From NCBI GenBank assembly GCA_965116335.1, contig OZ220677.1, positions 2,604,001 through 2,668,000 of the forward strand: a DNA stretch of 64,000 nt, given 5' to 3'. Source of the stretch: G963663315 sp965116335. Lineage in GTDB: Bacteria > Pseudomonadota > Gammaproteobacteria > Arenicellales > Poriferihabitantaceae. Under the pieces are notes generated by a model. It saw only the letters and a program-made list of their open reading frames with translations. It was not told the origin of the DNA and ran no database searches. Both the position numbers and the translations under genes were made by a program. Below are positions 33,847 to 41,465 of this stretch, one piece after another; the first letter of the stretch is position 1, and the number at the start of each line of letters is the position of its first letter.

Positions 33847-35271
33847 CTGAACTCTCCCCATTTTTTCATGAGAGTATTGGGTTTAGCCGTCCATTATTGA
33901 TGAACAGGTCGGTCTGTCTGGGTGGGGGACGTCTGGGTTTTCTCCACCAGTCATAGAACAGGGTTTTGGCATCGGCAAATAACGCCTGCCAACCGGATAA
34001 CAGCGTGTAGAACGGGAAAATCAGGGGTTGGTGACTCTTTTGCCGCTTGGCTTTGTCTATCAACCGATTCCCCTGATTCTGGTGACAGGCCAGCAATCCC
34101 CAGGCCAAGGTCGCCAATGCAACCAGATTCTGCAAGGTGGATAATTTCCTCGCCTGTACCCGCTCCAATCCAAATCCCTGCTTACTGAACCGATACCCTT
34201 CCTCACAAGCCCAACGATGAATGTACGATTGAATCAGACGCTCCCCTTGCAACCGACCCCGTATCCGCTCAGTACTGACCAATACCATCGGTTGTCGCTT
34301 GCCATGACGCACCACAATCATCGACAACGGCGTATCAGGATGTTCTTTCAAGAATACAGTCGTAATACCAAAACGAACCGACTCCCGTGCCTGTTTCCTC
34401 AGCTTGCCCCGGTGCTTCAAGGGCAACTGACACGCAATCTGTTGGGCCGTCTCCTTCGAACCCCTCCACAACCAGTGACGAAGATTGGCTGACCGTACCA
34501 ATATCCTCCAATCTCCCCGCAACCAGAAATCCCACAATACACCCCGATCTCCACCCCGGTCTATCACCCATAACGGACGACTCTCCAAACTCCCCTGCAC
34601 CCGATCCATGACATTCACAATATCCCGATTCTCGCTCTTGTATGAACCCCGATTCGACGACAGCAAGCGAGTCAACAACGGAAATGTCCGGCCACTATCC
34701 AAACAGCGTGCAACGACACTCAATAACGGATAACCATTCACAATATCTCCTTGGTCTCCATCCCGTACCCGGCATAACCCTTCGCTGGCGCGACTGCCCT
34801 CCCGGTTCAAATCTCCCGCATCAATCGCTATCACCATATCGTCCGTTACCCGACCCGACATCTGCTCCAGTAAACAATCTTCCGCAGCCCATGCAATCTC
34901 ACCATGTTTCCCCAACATCCGCGATAACCGCTTCATCGTGTGATGCAGACGAGTCGGCTCTTTCAAACTCCGCCCAATCATCGATAACTGCAAACTCCCA
35001 CTGCTTAATATACCCACCATAACCTCCGCCATCAGCTTGGCTACCGGCTGACTGATTACTTCACTCGATTGATTCACACAATCGGTAATTCGGACTTTCC
35101 ATTTATTACGTTCCCGGCTATCATTCGTCATCAGAGTTCTCTTTTGGTTTCAGTAGTTTACGATAAAACCATTGTACCAAAAGCAGAACTCTGATCCCAC
35201 ACAATAGCCAACCTTTCTACAACCTTTTCAAACGCTTATATAGTACATAACTGAAAAATGGGGAGACTTTA
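33847..35271 (-). mobile_element. IS4-family insertion sequence, complete
   Basis: A 1425-base element between two 11-bp direct repeats. Its ends carry near-perfect inverted repeats: TCTCCCCATTTTTTCA at 33853-33868 and the complement of TCTCCCCATTTTTCA at 35252-35266, with one extra T on the left. The single gene inside encodes a full-length DDE transposase. An 11-bp duplication and this end structure fit the IS4 family. The intact direct repeats suggest a fairly recent insertion. It lies beside the tandem repeat, upstream of the autotransporter and in the same orientation, so outward transcription could affect that gene. Confidence 0.88.
33866..35131 (-). CDS. IS4-family transposase
   Basis: A 421-residue DDE transposase. 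The first catalytic Asp is in MVIAIDAGDLNR (near residue 102), the second in LWVIDRGGDRGV (near 193), and the Glu is in the IS4 signature YIHRWACEEGYRFSKQ (near 308-323), which has the Y-x2-R-x3-E-x6-K spacing. The length is normal for the family and no frameshift is seen, so the protein is probably active. Its stop codon lies within a few bases of the left inverted repeat, as in compact IS elements. It cuts and joins the element's own ends during transposition. Confidence 0.9.
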   Translation of the reverse strand: MTNDSRERNKWKVRITDCVNQSSEVISQPVAKLMAEVMVGILSSGSLQLSMIGRSLKEPTRLHHTMKRLSRMLGKHGEIAWAAEDCLLEQMSGRVTDDMVIAIDAGDLNREGSRASEGLCRVRDGDQGDIVNGYPLLSVVARCLDSGRTFPLLTRLLSSNRGSYKSENRDIVNVMDRVQGSLESRPLWVIDRGGDRGVLWDFWLRGDWRILVRSANLRHWLWRGSKETAQQIACQLPLKHRGKLRKQARESVRFGITTVFLKEHPDTPLSMIVVRHGKRQPMVLVSTERIRGRLQGERLIQSYIHRWACEEGYRFSKQGFGLERVQARKLSTLQNLVALATLAWGLLACHQNQGNRLIDKAKRQKSHQPLIFPFYTLLSGWQALFADAKTLFYDWWRKPRRPPPRQTDLFINNGRLNPILS

Positions 35272-35282
35272 GGGTTTTGTAC
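35272..35282 (+). repeat. Target-site duplication, right copy
   Basis: GGGTTTTGTAC, identical to 33836-33846. The following 90 bases up to queG hold a palindromic repeat (CCCCCTCAAGGGGG core near 35344) of the family seen at 29120-29235. Confidence 0.85.
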
Positions 35283-35376
35283 GTGTGATGACGATTGTGT
35301 CCCCCCATCAAATCAGCCTGCGCTTCGCTTGTCTTCTTTGATTCCCCCTCAAGGGGGGAATGATTTGGTGGTTGTG

Positions 35377-36447
35377 TCATGTGGCTTGCTCTGGTTCGGT
35401 TTGGCGCTGGAGTGCCCATTGAACATGCTCGCGGACCAGGTCGCAGGGGTCGGATTGTCGCGCTTTCAGTGTCTCCTGAACCCGGTCAGAGCGTGGGGAA
35501 TTGCCGAGCGCGACCGCCACGTTTCGCAACCATCGCCGGTATCCGATTCTGCGAATCGAGGAGCCTTCGGTAAGCTGGTTGAAATCCTGTTCACTCCAGT
35601 TGAACAACTCACACAACGAAGGTTCATCGAGAGTGTGCCGACTCCTGAAATCCGCCTCGGCGGAGAGTCTGGCGTAACGATTCCACGGACAGACCAGTTG
35701 ACAATCATCACAGCCGTAAATCCGGTTGCCGATGGCCTTGCGAAACTTCACTGGAATCGAGCCTTTAAGCTCAATGGTCAGGTAGGAAATACAACGTCTG
35801 GCGTCCAGTTGCCAGGGCGCGACAATCGCCCGGGTCGGACAGATGTCGATACAGGCGGAGCAACTGCCACAGTGTGAACTGACCGGCGGGTCGATCGGTA
35901 ACGGCAGGTCGGTATAGAGTTCACCCAGGAAAAACCATGAGCCCTGTTGCCGATTGATCAGGTTGGTGTGTTTGCCAATCCAGCCATGTCCTGATTTCTC
36001 CGCCAGTGCTTTTTCCATGACTGGCGCGCTGTCGCAGAACGCGCGGTAACCGAACGGCCCAACCAGATCACAAATCCGGTTCGCCAGTTTTTGTAACCGC
36101 TTGCGGATCACTTTATGGTAATCACGTCCAAGCGCGTAGCGGGAGATATACCCCTTGTTCGTGTCGTTCAGAGTCTTTTGAGCTTCTGTCGTCGGCTGGT
36201 TCAGGTAATTCAGCCGGACTGTAATGACCCGGACGGTGCCCGGAATCAATTGATCAGGTCGGGTTCTTTTCAGACCATGAGATTCCATATACGTCATTTC
36301 TCCATTAAATCCGTTCGCCAGCCATTGCTTCAGTCTCTGTTCGCACTGTTCCAGATTGATGTCCGCTATGGCGACTCCCGAGAACCCGAGTTCGGCGCCC
36401 AGGATTTTGATTTGTCCGGCAAGCCGTTGGAGAGTATGATCGTTCAT
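35377..36447 (-). CDS. queG: Epoxyqueuosine reductase
   Basis: A 356-residue iron-sulfur, cobalamin-dependent enzyme that reduces epoxyqueuosine to queuosine in tRNA wobble position 34. Two [4Fe-4S] motifs are visible: CGSCSACIDICPTRA (near residue 191) and GCDDCQLVCPWN (near 240). The N-terminal DUF1730 domain contains KHTNLINRQQGSWFFLGE. The length is close to the E. coli protein. In many gammaproteobacteria queG adjoins yjeF/tsaE on the opposite strand, and here tsaE is two genes away with a ClC gene between. The start ATG at 36447 fits the family N-terminus (DHTLQRLAGQIKILGAELGF). Confidence 0.93.
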   Translation of the reverse strand: MNDHTLQRLAGQIKILGAELGFSGVAIADINLEQCEQRLKQWLANGFNGEMTYMESHGLKRTRPDQLIPGTVRVITVRLNYLNQPTTEAQKTLNDTNKGYISRYALGRDYHKVIRKRLQKLANRICDLVGPFGYRAFCDSAPVMEKALAEKSGHGWIGKHTNLINRQQGSWFFLGELYTDLPLPIDPPVSSHCGSCSACIDICPTRAIVAPWQLDARRCISYLTIELKGSIPVKFRKAIGNRIYGCDDCQLVCPWNRYARLSAEADFRSRHTLDEPSLCELFNWSEQDFNQLTEGSSIRRIGYRRWLRNVAVALGNSPRSDRVQETLKARQSDPCDLVREHVQWALQRQTEPEQAT

Positions 36448-36539
36448 TCATATATTATAGGATGAAATCCATCTGGCTGACTGTAGTGAGTGGCAATGCG
36501 TTGAGTGACAAGGTGAGCTATGGGATATAACTGGAACTC

Positions 36540-38282
36540 ATGGTATTTTCTTACGTGAGCGCGATAAGAAAGATCATTCTGGTTGCCGCGCTCGGAGTCA
36601 TCACAGGCGTTATCGCTGCCCTTGCTTCTATATTATTCGTGTCACTGCTGGATGTCGCCAGCAACCTGTTATCACTGCTTCGCGACAGCCTGAAAGAGGA
36701 AGACCGGACTCCCTGGTTGCTGCTGGTTGTTGTACTGACTCCGGCGCTTGGCGGGTTGATCGTTGGCCGGCTTCTGACAACCACTCGTGAAAGGCGTCCG
36801 CTGACTTTGGCCGACACAATACGCAGCGCTCAAACCGTCAGAGTTTACCATTCAACCAAAAGTGGTTTGACCACGGCCTTGTCCGCTCTCGTGGCACTGG
36901 TCAGTGGTGCGTCTGTGGGTCAATACGGGCCGCTTGCCGCTCTGGGTGCGACATTGGGGACCTGGGTCGCCCGCGTTACCCATTCGACCGGGTTCACGGC
37001 GACGACAGGCTTGGGCTGTGGCGCTGCCGCAGCCATTGCAGCTGCTTTCAATGCGCCCATAGCCGGTTTGATTTTCGCTCATGAGGTGATTATCAGACAT
37101 TATTCGATCCGCTCGTTCGCTCCGGTCACGGTCGCTTCCGTCATCGGCTATCTGATGGCCAATTATATGTTCCATCGCCCTCCGCTATTGGCAGTGGAAG
37201 CACTGCCGCCGGTCCATGCCAGTGAATTTATTATCTTTATTTTTATCGGGATCATCGGCGCCTGGGTGGCCATTGCCCTGATGAAGTCGGTATTGATGGC
37301 CAGCGAGATTGCCGGGAAGTGGCGCATCCCCGATTATCTGAAGCCTGCGGCAGCGGGCCTGGTGGTCGGGGTTGTCGCAATCCGTATCCCGGAGGTGTTG
37401 CATACCGGCGATGCGGTCGTGTTCGATTCGATTCGGGGTGATGTGTTTTCCATTTGGCAAATGTTGGTCATTCTGATTGCCAAATTACTGCTGACCGCAT
37501 TGTGTCTTGGTTTCGGGATGGCCGGGGGCATCTTCAGTCCGTCTCTGGTGATCGGTATTCTGCTGGGTTCGATCATCGGGGAAATGGCACCCTGGCTCTA
37601 TGCGGATAATGTTTCCGGGCCTACCATTTATGCGATTTGCGGCATGGTTGCGGTGGCCAGTCCAGTTATGGGGGCACCCCTGACCGCGATACTGATCGTG
37701 TTTGAGTTGACCCGGAACTACGAGTTGGCGATTGCCTCCATGATCAGCGTGGTTTTTGCCAATCTGGTTTCGTGTCCGTTGTTTGGCCGCTCCCTGTTCG
37801 ATGTTCAACTGCAAAAGTCGGGTTGCGACCTGAGCCTCGGGCGTGACAAGGTGATGATGCAGGACCACCAAATCCAGCCTTATATCGTGTATGATTTCGT
37901 CTGTGTTTCTGTCGATCAACCGGTTGTGCAACTTCATGATCATCTGTTGCAATGTGGTCACATGGAAGGCTATGTCGTGGATGATGAAATGACTTATTGC
38001 GGGACGATTAATCTGCTGAAAATACTCGAACTGCAACAGCAGGAGGATTTGTCCGCAATCCGGTGCGGTGCGGTGGCGCGGCGGGAGAGTGAAATTCTGC
38101 TGGAGGATACCTCTATCCAGGACGCGATGGAGAAGATGCGGAGTTTTGTCGGCGAGAGTATTCCTGTGGTACGGGATTACAATACCCATAAACTGATCGG
38201 CGTGGTTCATGAGTCATCCATCATACAGGCGTATATGGAAAAACTGGAAAGTGTGCGGAAAGAAGAGCATGAAAATTTTTAA
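36540..38282 (+). CDS. ClC-family chloride channel/transporter with CBS domains
   Basis: A 580-residue membrane protein with ClC-type helices over residues about 10-420 and a CBS-domain pair over about 440-570. The selectivity-filter region reads GASVGQYGPLAALG (residues 123-136), where most ClCs have G(K/R)EGP; the gating glutamate is replaced by Tyr129. The GxFxP loop is present as GMAGGIFSPSLVIG. The usual GSGIP motif is not seen. Without the gating glutamate the protein may act as an uncoupled chloride or other anion channel rather than an H+/Cl- exchanger, but some clades with a neutral residue here are still functional transporters. CBS domains often sense nucleotides. The stop overlaps the start of tsaE by 14 bases. 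Confidence 0.85.
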   Translation: MVFSYVSAIRKIILVAALGVITGVIAALASILFVSLLDVASNLLSLLRDSLKEEDRTPWLLLVVVLTPALGGLIVGRLLTTTRERRPLTLADTIRSAQTVRVYHSTKSGLTTALSALVALVSGASVGQYGPLAALGATLGTWVARVTHSTGFTATTGLGCGAAAAIAAAFNAPIAGLIFAHEVIIRHYSIRSFAPVTVASVIGYLMANYMFHRPPLLAVEALPPVHASEFIIFIFIGIIGAWVAIALMKSVLMASEIAGKWRIPDYLKPAAAGLVVGVVAIRIPEVLHTGDAVVFDSIRGDVFSIWQMLVILIAKLLLTALCLGFGMAGGIFSPSLVIGILLGSIIGEMAPWLYADNVSGPTIYAICGMVAVASPVMGAPLTAILIVFELTRNYELAIASMISVVFANLVSCPLFGRSLFDVQLQKSGCDLSLGRDKVMMQDHQIQPYIVYDFVCVSVDQPVVQLHDHLLQCGHMEGYVVDDEMTYCGTINLLKILELQQQEDLSAIRCGAVARRESEILLEDTSIQDAMEKMRSFVGESIPVVRDYNTHKLIGVVHESSIIQAYMEKLESVRKEEHENF

Positions 38283-38709
38283 CGCGGCGGATGAATCCTC
38301 GATGATCAGGTTGGGTCGGGAAACCTGCCGACACATCCATGCCGGCAACGTGGTTTTCCTGAATGGAGAGCCCGGTGCCGGTAAAACCACATTTGTGCGA
38401 GGCATCCTCAATGGTTTCGGGTATGATGGCGCGGTCACCAGCCCGACCTACACTCTGGTGGAGGTTTACAATCCCGGCGACCGGGAAATTGTACATTTTG
38501 ATTTGTATCGAATCCGTTCATCAGATGAACTGGAAATGATCGGTATACGTGACATGATGACTGAAACCGCGATCAGCCTGATCGAGTGGCCCGCTCACGG
38601 GAGTGGATTATTGCCGTGCCCCGATCTTGAAATTTCGATAGAATACGCGGGTGAAGGAAGAAGCGTCCGGATCAAGACTCATTCCGATCATCACCATTCT
38701 GCTCTGTAG
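38269..38709 (+). CDS. tsaE: tRNA t6A biosynthesis ATPase
   Basis: A 146-residue P-loop protein that works with TsaB, TsaC and TsaD to make N6-threonylcarbamoyladenosine in tRNA. The Walker A is GEPGAGKTTFVRG (near residue 33), followed by SPTYTLVEVY, HFDLYRI and a late LIEWPAHG, all typical of TsaE. The ATG at 38269 is chosen over an in-frame ATG 20 codons upstream because it gives the family N-terminus (MKIFNAADE) and lies just before the ClC stop codon. In most relatives amiC/amiB follows directly; here a restriction cassette of 2.7 kb is in between. Confidence 0.93.
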   Translation: MKIFNAADESSMIRLGRETCRHIHAGNVVFLNGEPGAGKTTFVRGILNGFGYDGAVTSPTYTLVEVYNPGDREIVHFDLYRIRSSDELEMIGIRDMMTETAISLIEWPAHGSGLLPCPDLEISIEYAGEGRSVRIKTHSDHHHSAL

Positions 38710-38747
38710 TGAGCGTTTACACCCATCCATCGGTAAAGTAAAATGAT

Positions 38748-38856
38748 TTTCTGCAAGAACGCTAACCCAATAGTAAACAGTAGTAAACGTCATAATTGGC
38801 TGGTTGGGTACTACCTTCATATTTGGGAGATAATTTCGGAGTGCGATTAATAAATT
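38748..38856 (+). pseudogene. Scrap of a second SfiI-type endonuclease gene (3' end)
   Basis: This stretch aligns with 41069-41168, near the end of the intact SfiI-type gene: shared CAAGAACGCT...AACCCAA, then TGGCTGGTTGGGTA against TTGGTTGGCCGGGC, then GAGATAATTTCGGAGTGCGATTAA against GAGAGGATTTCAGGGTGCGATTAA (each shared run is shorter than 20 identical bases). In this copy the frame is interrupted (a stop after LQER and a later shift). The two copies flank the cassette in direct orientation. Confidence 0.65.
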
Positions 38857-38858
38857 AC

Positions 38859-38969
38859 ATGAAGCCACAGTACTATAGTCGCCATGATGTTGCCTGGTTT
38901 CTGGAGGTGATGGGTTATACAGGGCAAGGTGTGGAGAGTCAAAAAAGTAATGATGAGGTGGCCGAATAA
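38859..38969 (+). CDS. Possible 36-residue small protein
   Basis: ATG at 38859 to TAA at 38969, whose last base is shared with the ATG of the DUF262 gene. The product (MKPQYYSRHDVAWFLEVMGY start) has no recognisable domain. The stop-start overlap suggests translational coupling to the next gene, but the frame is short and follows a pseudogene scrap, so it may be a leftover. Coding status is uncertain. Confidence 0.3.
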   Translation: MKPQYYSRHDVAWFLEVMGYTGQGVESQKSNDEVAE

Positions 38970-39610
38970 TGCAGGAGATTACAGGTGATGACCGCAGTAT
39001 TCAGGAGTTGCTATCAGGCACAAGCTACAGGATTGAATATTATCAGCGTGAATATAAATGGGAGAAAAAACACATTGATGAGTTGATTAACGATCTGTCT
39101 GGCCGTTTTCTGGATAATTTCCGAGACGGAGATGAACCAGCGGATGTTGCTGGTTACGGGCATTATTTCCTGGGTTCAATCGTCGTTAGCAAGCACAATG
39201 AATTTCGGCATATTGTAGATGGTCAACAACGCCTGACTACGCTGTTACTACTCCTGATTTTCTTGAACAACTTGCAAGACAATTCTGATAAGAAAGTAGA
39301 TATTCAGTCGCTCATCTACTCTGAGAACTATGGTGAGAAGACCTTCAAGCTAAATGTGTCTGAGCGCAACAGCTGTATGGAAGCGTTATATAACAAGAAG
39401 GCATTTGATCCCGAAAGAGGATCTGAATCTGTACAGAATCTCTATTCGCGTTATAAGGACCTGGAGGAACTGTTTCCTGATGATCTTCTTCAATTATCTG
39501 GTCTCCCAAGCGATTGGAGAGTGATGGGATTGGCAATGATTAGCAGTGCCAGAAGGAGTAGTGGTTGCGTGTTTTGTCCGCAGGTTACTTGCGACCAGGT
39601 ATCGGTATAA
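38969..39610 (+). pseudogene. DUF262 (GmrS-type) protein, truncated
   Basis: A 213-residue product that begins as a normal DUF262 domain: YQREYKWEKKHIDELINDL (near residue 25), YFLGSIVV and IVDGQQRLTTLLLLL (near 87). DUF262 proteins, such as the GmrSD nuclease that attacks modified phage DNA, are usually 500-700 residues with a C-terminal DUF1524/HNH nuclease. Here similarity ends at about residue 175 (DLEELFPDDLL); the remainder is not family-like and no HNH part follows. It is therefore probably a truncated, inactive copy, although a shortened NTP-sensing protein is possible. It opens the cassette between tsaE and amiC and ends six bases before the methylase start. Confidence 0.65.
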
Positions 39611-39615
39611 AACCA

Positions 39616-40575
39616 ATGAGTGAACAAATCATGCTGTCGGCGCCCGTCAAACTAAAACGGAAAGACCCCTTTAATCGCATTGTGACGGGGGATGCGCGAC
39701 AACGATTGTGTGACCTCCCACAAGCGTCTGTTGATCTCAGTTTCTGGTCGCCTCCGTACTACGTTGGGAAGCAGTACGAGAAAGATTTGTCGTTTGACGG
39801 CTGGCAGACACTGATTCGGGAAGTTATAGACCAGCATACACGGATCGTGAAACCTGGCGGCTTTCTCGTAGTAAATATAGGAGATATTCTGTGTTTTCCA
39901 GATTGTTCGATGCCACGGTTTCAAGCTGATAACGTGCGAGGGAAAACGAATCCTGTAACACGAGATCAAGTAATCGTAGCTCGCAGAATGTATCCTGATG
40001 CAAACCGCAAAGAGTTGGGGTCAATGCTTGGATGTAGTGAGCAAACCATTCAAAGAAGACTTGAGCATAATAATGTTAGAGGCGGTAAGCATCAGATTCC
40101 AACAAAAGTACTATTGACAGGGTGTCTGGTGGCCGAATGGGCCGAAGCGGCTGGATTTTATCTCTACGATCAGCGGGTATGGCATAAAGACCCATGCTGG
40201 GCTAATAGTCGATGGCATGCTAACAGTTATCGAGCAGTAGATGAATTTGAGCATATTTATGTGTTTTGGATGCCGGGAATCGTAGAATATGATCGGGGCC
40301 GTCTCACGGATTCTGAATGGTCCGAATGGGGGTCTCGCGGGGTATGGAGAATACGTTCAGTTAGACGCAATGACCGGCATGAAGCAGAGTTTCCACAGGA
40401 GCTTGCTGCGCGTATCATTCGCCTGTTCTCACCAGAAGGAGGAGTTGTGATTGACCCTTTTGTTGGTAGTGGAACTACCACGGCAGTGGCCAAAAAATTG
40501 GACAGGCAATGGTTTGGTATTGAGTCCGATGTGCAATATGCCAGGATAGCCCGGGAAAGAACCAATGTTGCCTGA
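39616..40575 (+). CDS. DNA methyltransferase (SPPY type, likely N4-cytosine)
   Basis: A 319-residue amino-methyltransferase of the beta order: the catalytic SPPYYVGKQYEKDLS (near residue 36) comes first, and the SAM-binding FVGSGTTTAVAKKLDRQWFGIE (core VGSGTT) comes near the end. SPPY is common in N4-cytosine methylases, and SfiI-type systems use m4C, which fits the next gene. Between the motifs is an insert with a helix-turn-helix look (RKELGSMLGCSEQTIQRRL, about residue 133-151), possibly part of target recognition. The ATG at 39616 is preferred to an in-frame start 17 codons earlier because the latter overlaps the truncated DUF262 gene. The stop overlaps the start of the endonuclease gene by 11 bases. 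Confidence 0.85.
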   Translation: MSEQIMLSAPVKLKRKDPFNRIVTGDARQRLCDLPQASVDLSFWSPPYYVGKQYEKDLSFDGWQTLIREVIDQHTRIVKPGGFLVVNIGDILCFPDCSMPRFQADNVRGKTNPVTRDQVIVARRMYPDANRKELGSMLGCSEQTIQRRLEHNNVRGGKHQIPTKVLLTGCLVAEWAEAAGFYLYDQRVWHKDPCWANSRWHANSYRAVDEFEHIYVFWMPGIVEYDRGRLTDSEWSEWGSRGVWRIRSVRRNDRHEAEFPQELAARIIRLFSPEGGVVIDPFVGSGTTTAVAKKLDRQWFGIESDVQYARIARERTNVA

Positions 40576-41224
40576 TGATCTGGAGCGCGTAGAACAAGCG
40601 GTCATGGAATTGGTGGTGCAAGCTATCACAGACTACCGCAGTGAAATCGTTACGATTTTTCAAGAAGAAACAGACCAGCCACAAGACATTGCGGAGGATG
40701 TTACCAGAGAGGCACTAGAGGCAATGGGGGTTTCTGGCATTAGCGAACGACTATATGGAAAGGTTGATTACAAGAAGGCGATTTATGCGTTTTTACCGAG
40801 CCCTCAGCCAGTTGCCTTGATGCTTGACGCGAAGGCCGAGAAACCCAATGGGAATAGAACAGCCACAATCCAGATGTCGCAAACGTCAATGACAGTGAAG
40901 ATGCGACGTGCTGGTGTAGATTTAGAGGAATCGGGCCGACTCGACACGTTCATTAAGCGTGGGCACCGTAGATTGTGCGTAGTTACGGTTATTGCCAAGT
41001 ATGTTTATGAAGAAACCGGCAGTGCCCGACGGCTGCGAAGAATCATTGTGGCTTGTATCCCGAACGGTGTTTTGCAAGAACGCTATAACCCAACGGTGAT
41101 AGATACCATTTGGTTGGCCGGGCGCAATGCTCCTACATTAGGAGAGGATTTCAGGGTGCGATTAAGTTACGCGAAACTCCAGGAAAAGGCTCAATGGAGA
41201 GTTAGGGAAATTGATTTATGTTGA
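40565..41224 (+). CDS. SfiI-type restriction endonuclease
   Basis: A 219-residue protein that resembles SfiI, a tetrameric type II enzyme cutting at two copies of an interrupted GC-rich palindrome. Matching stretches are an N-terminal helical part (ERVEQAVMELVVQAI), VDYKKAIYAFLPSPQPVALMLDAKAEK (Asp and Lys of the PD-(D/E)XK core, near residues 76-99), and LQERYNPTVIDTIWLAG followed by RVRLSYAKLQEKAQWRV at the end. The gene overlaps the methylase gene by 11 bases. No frameshift is seen, so the system may be active. The exact recognition sequence cannot be read from the protein. Confidence 0.75.
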   Translation: MLPDDLERVEQAVMELVVQAITDYRSEIVTIFQEETDQPQDIAEDVTREALEAMGVSGISERLYGKVDYKKAIYAFLPSPQPVALMLDAKAEKPNGNRTATIQMSQTSMTVKMRRAGVDLEESGRLDTFIKRGHRRLCVVTVIAKYVYEETGSARRLRRIIVACIPNGVLQERYNPTVIDTIWLAGRNAPTLGEDFRVRLSYAKLQEKAQWRVREIDLC

Positions 41225-41246
41225 ACGCGATGTCCCGGAGAAACCA

Positions 41247-41465
41247 ATGAGCAAGGTTACTCTTCACGAAGAAATCGAGAACATAATCATTGCCAATGGG
41301 AATACATGGATGAAAACACACGAGATTGCTGGACAAGTGAATCTACGAGGTAGATATAAAAAGAAGGACAGGAGCGAGATAACCGACTTTCAGATACATG
41401 GTCGCACACGGAACTACCCTCAGTTGTTCGAGCGGAATGGTGGTTGGGTGCGATGCAAAGATTAG
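41247..41465 (+). CDS. Small winged-helix-like protein linked to the restriction system
   Basis: A 72-residue protein (start MSKVTLHEEIENII). The pattern of ANGNTWMKTHEIAGQVNLR, then YKKKDRSEITDFQIHGR and NYPQLFERNG, resembles small HTH (HARE-HTH-like) proteins often found next to restriction-modification genes. It probably binds DNA and could regulate the cassette or help recognition. An upstream in-frame start at 41211 overlaps the endonuclease gene; the ATG at 41247 gives the compact domain. Its last 20 or so bases overlap the start region of amiC. Confidence 0.55.
   Translation: MSKVTLHEEIENIIIANGNTWMKTHEIAGQVNLRGRYKKKDRSEITDFQIHGRTRNYPQLFERNGGWVRCKD

Noticed and set aside
33583..33861. 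A 92-codon minus-strand frame running through the tandem repeat
   Set aside because: Most of it is translation of the 8-bp array and repeat DNA; there is no family-like sequence or ribosome site.
37485..38210. Long minus-strand open frame opposite the ClC gene
   Set aside because: It is the antisense of a well-supported gene, is rich in His and Gln as such shadows are, and has no recognisable domain.
38209..38268. Upstream in-frame start for tsaE
   Set aside because: It adds 20 residues not found in TsaE and lies fully inside the ClC coding region; the ATG at 38269 fits the family.
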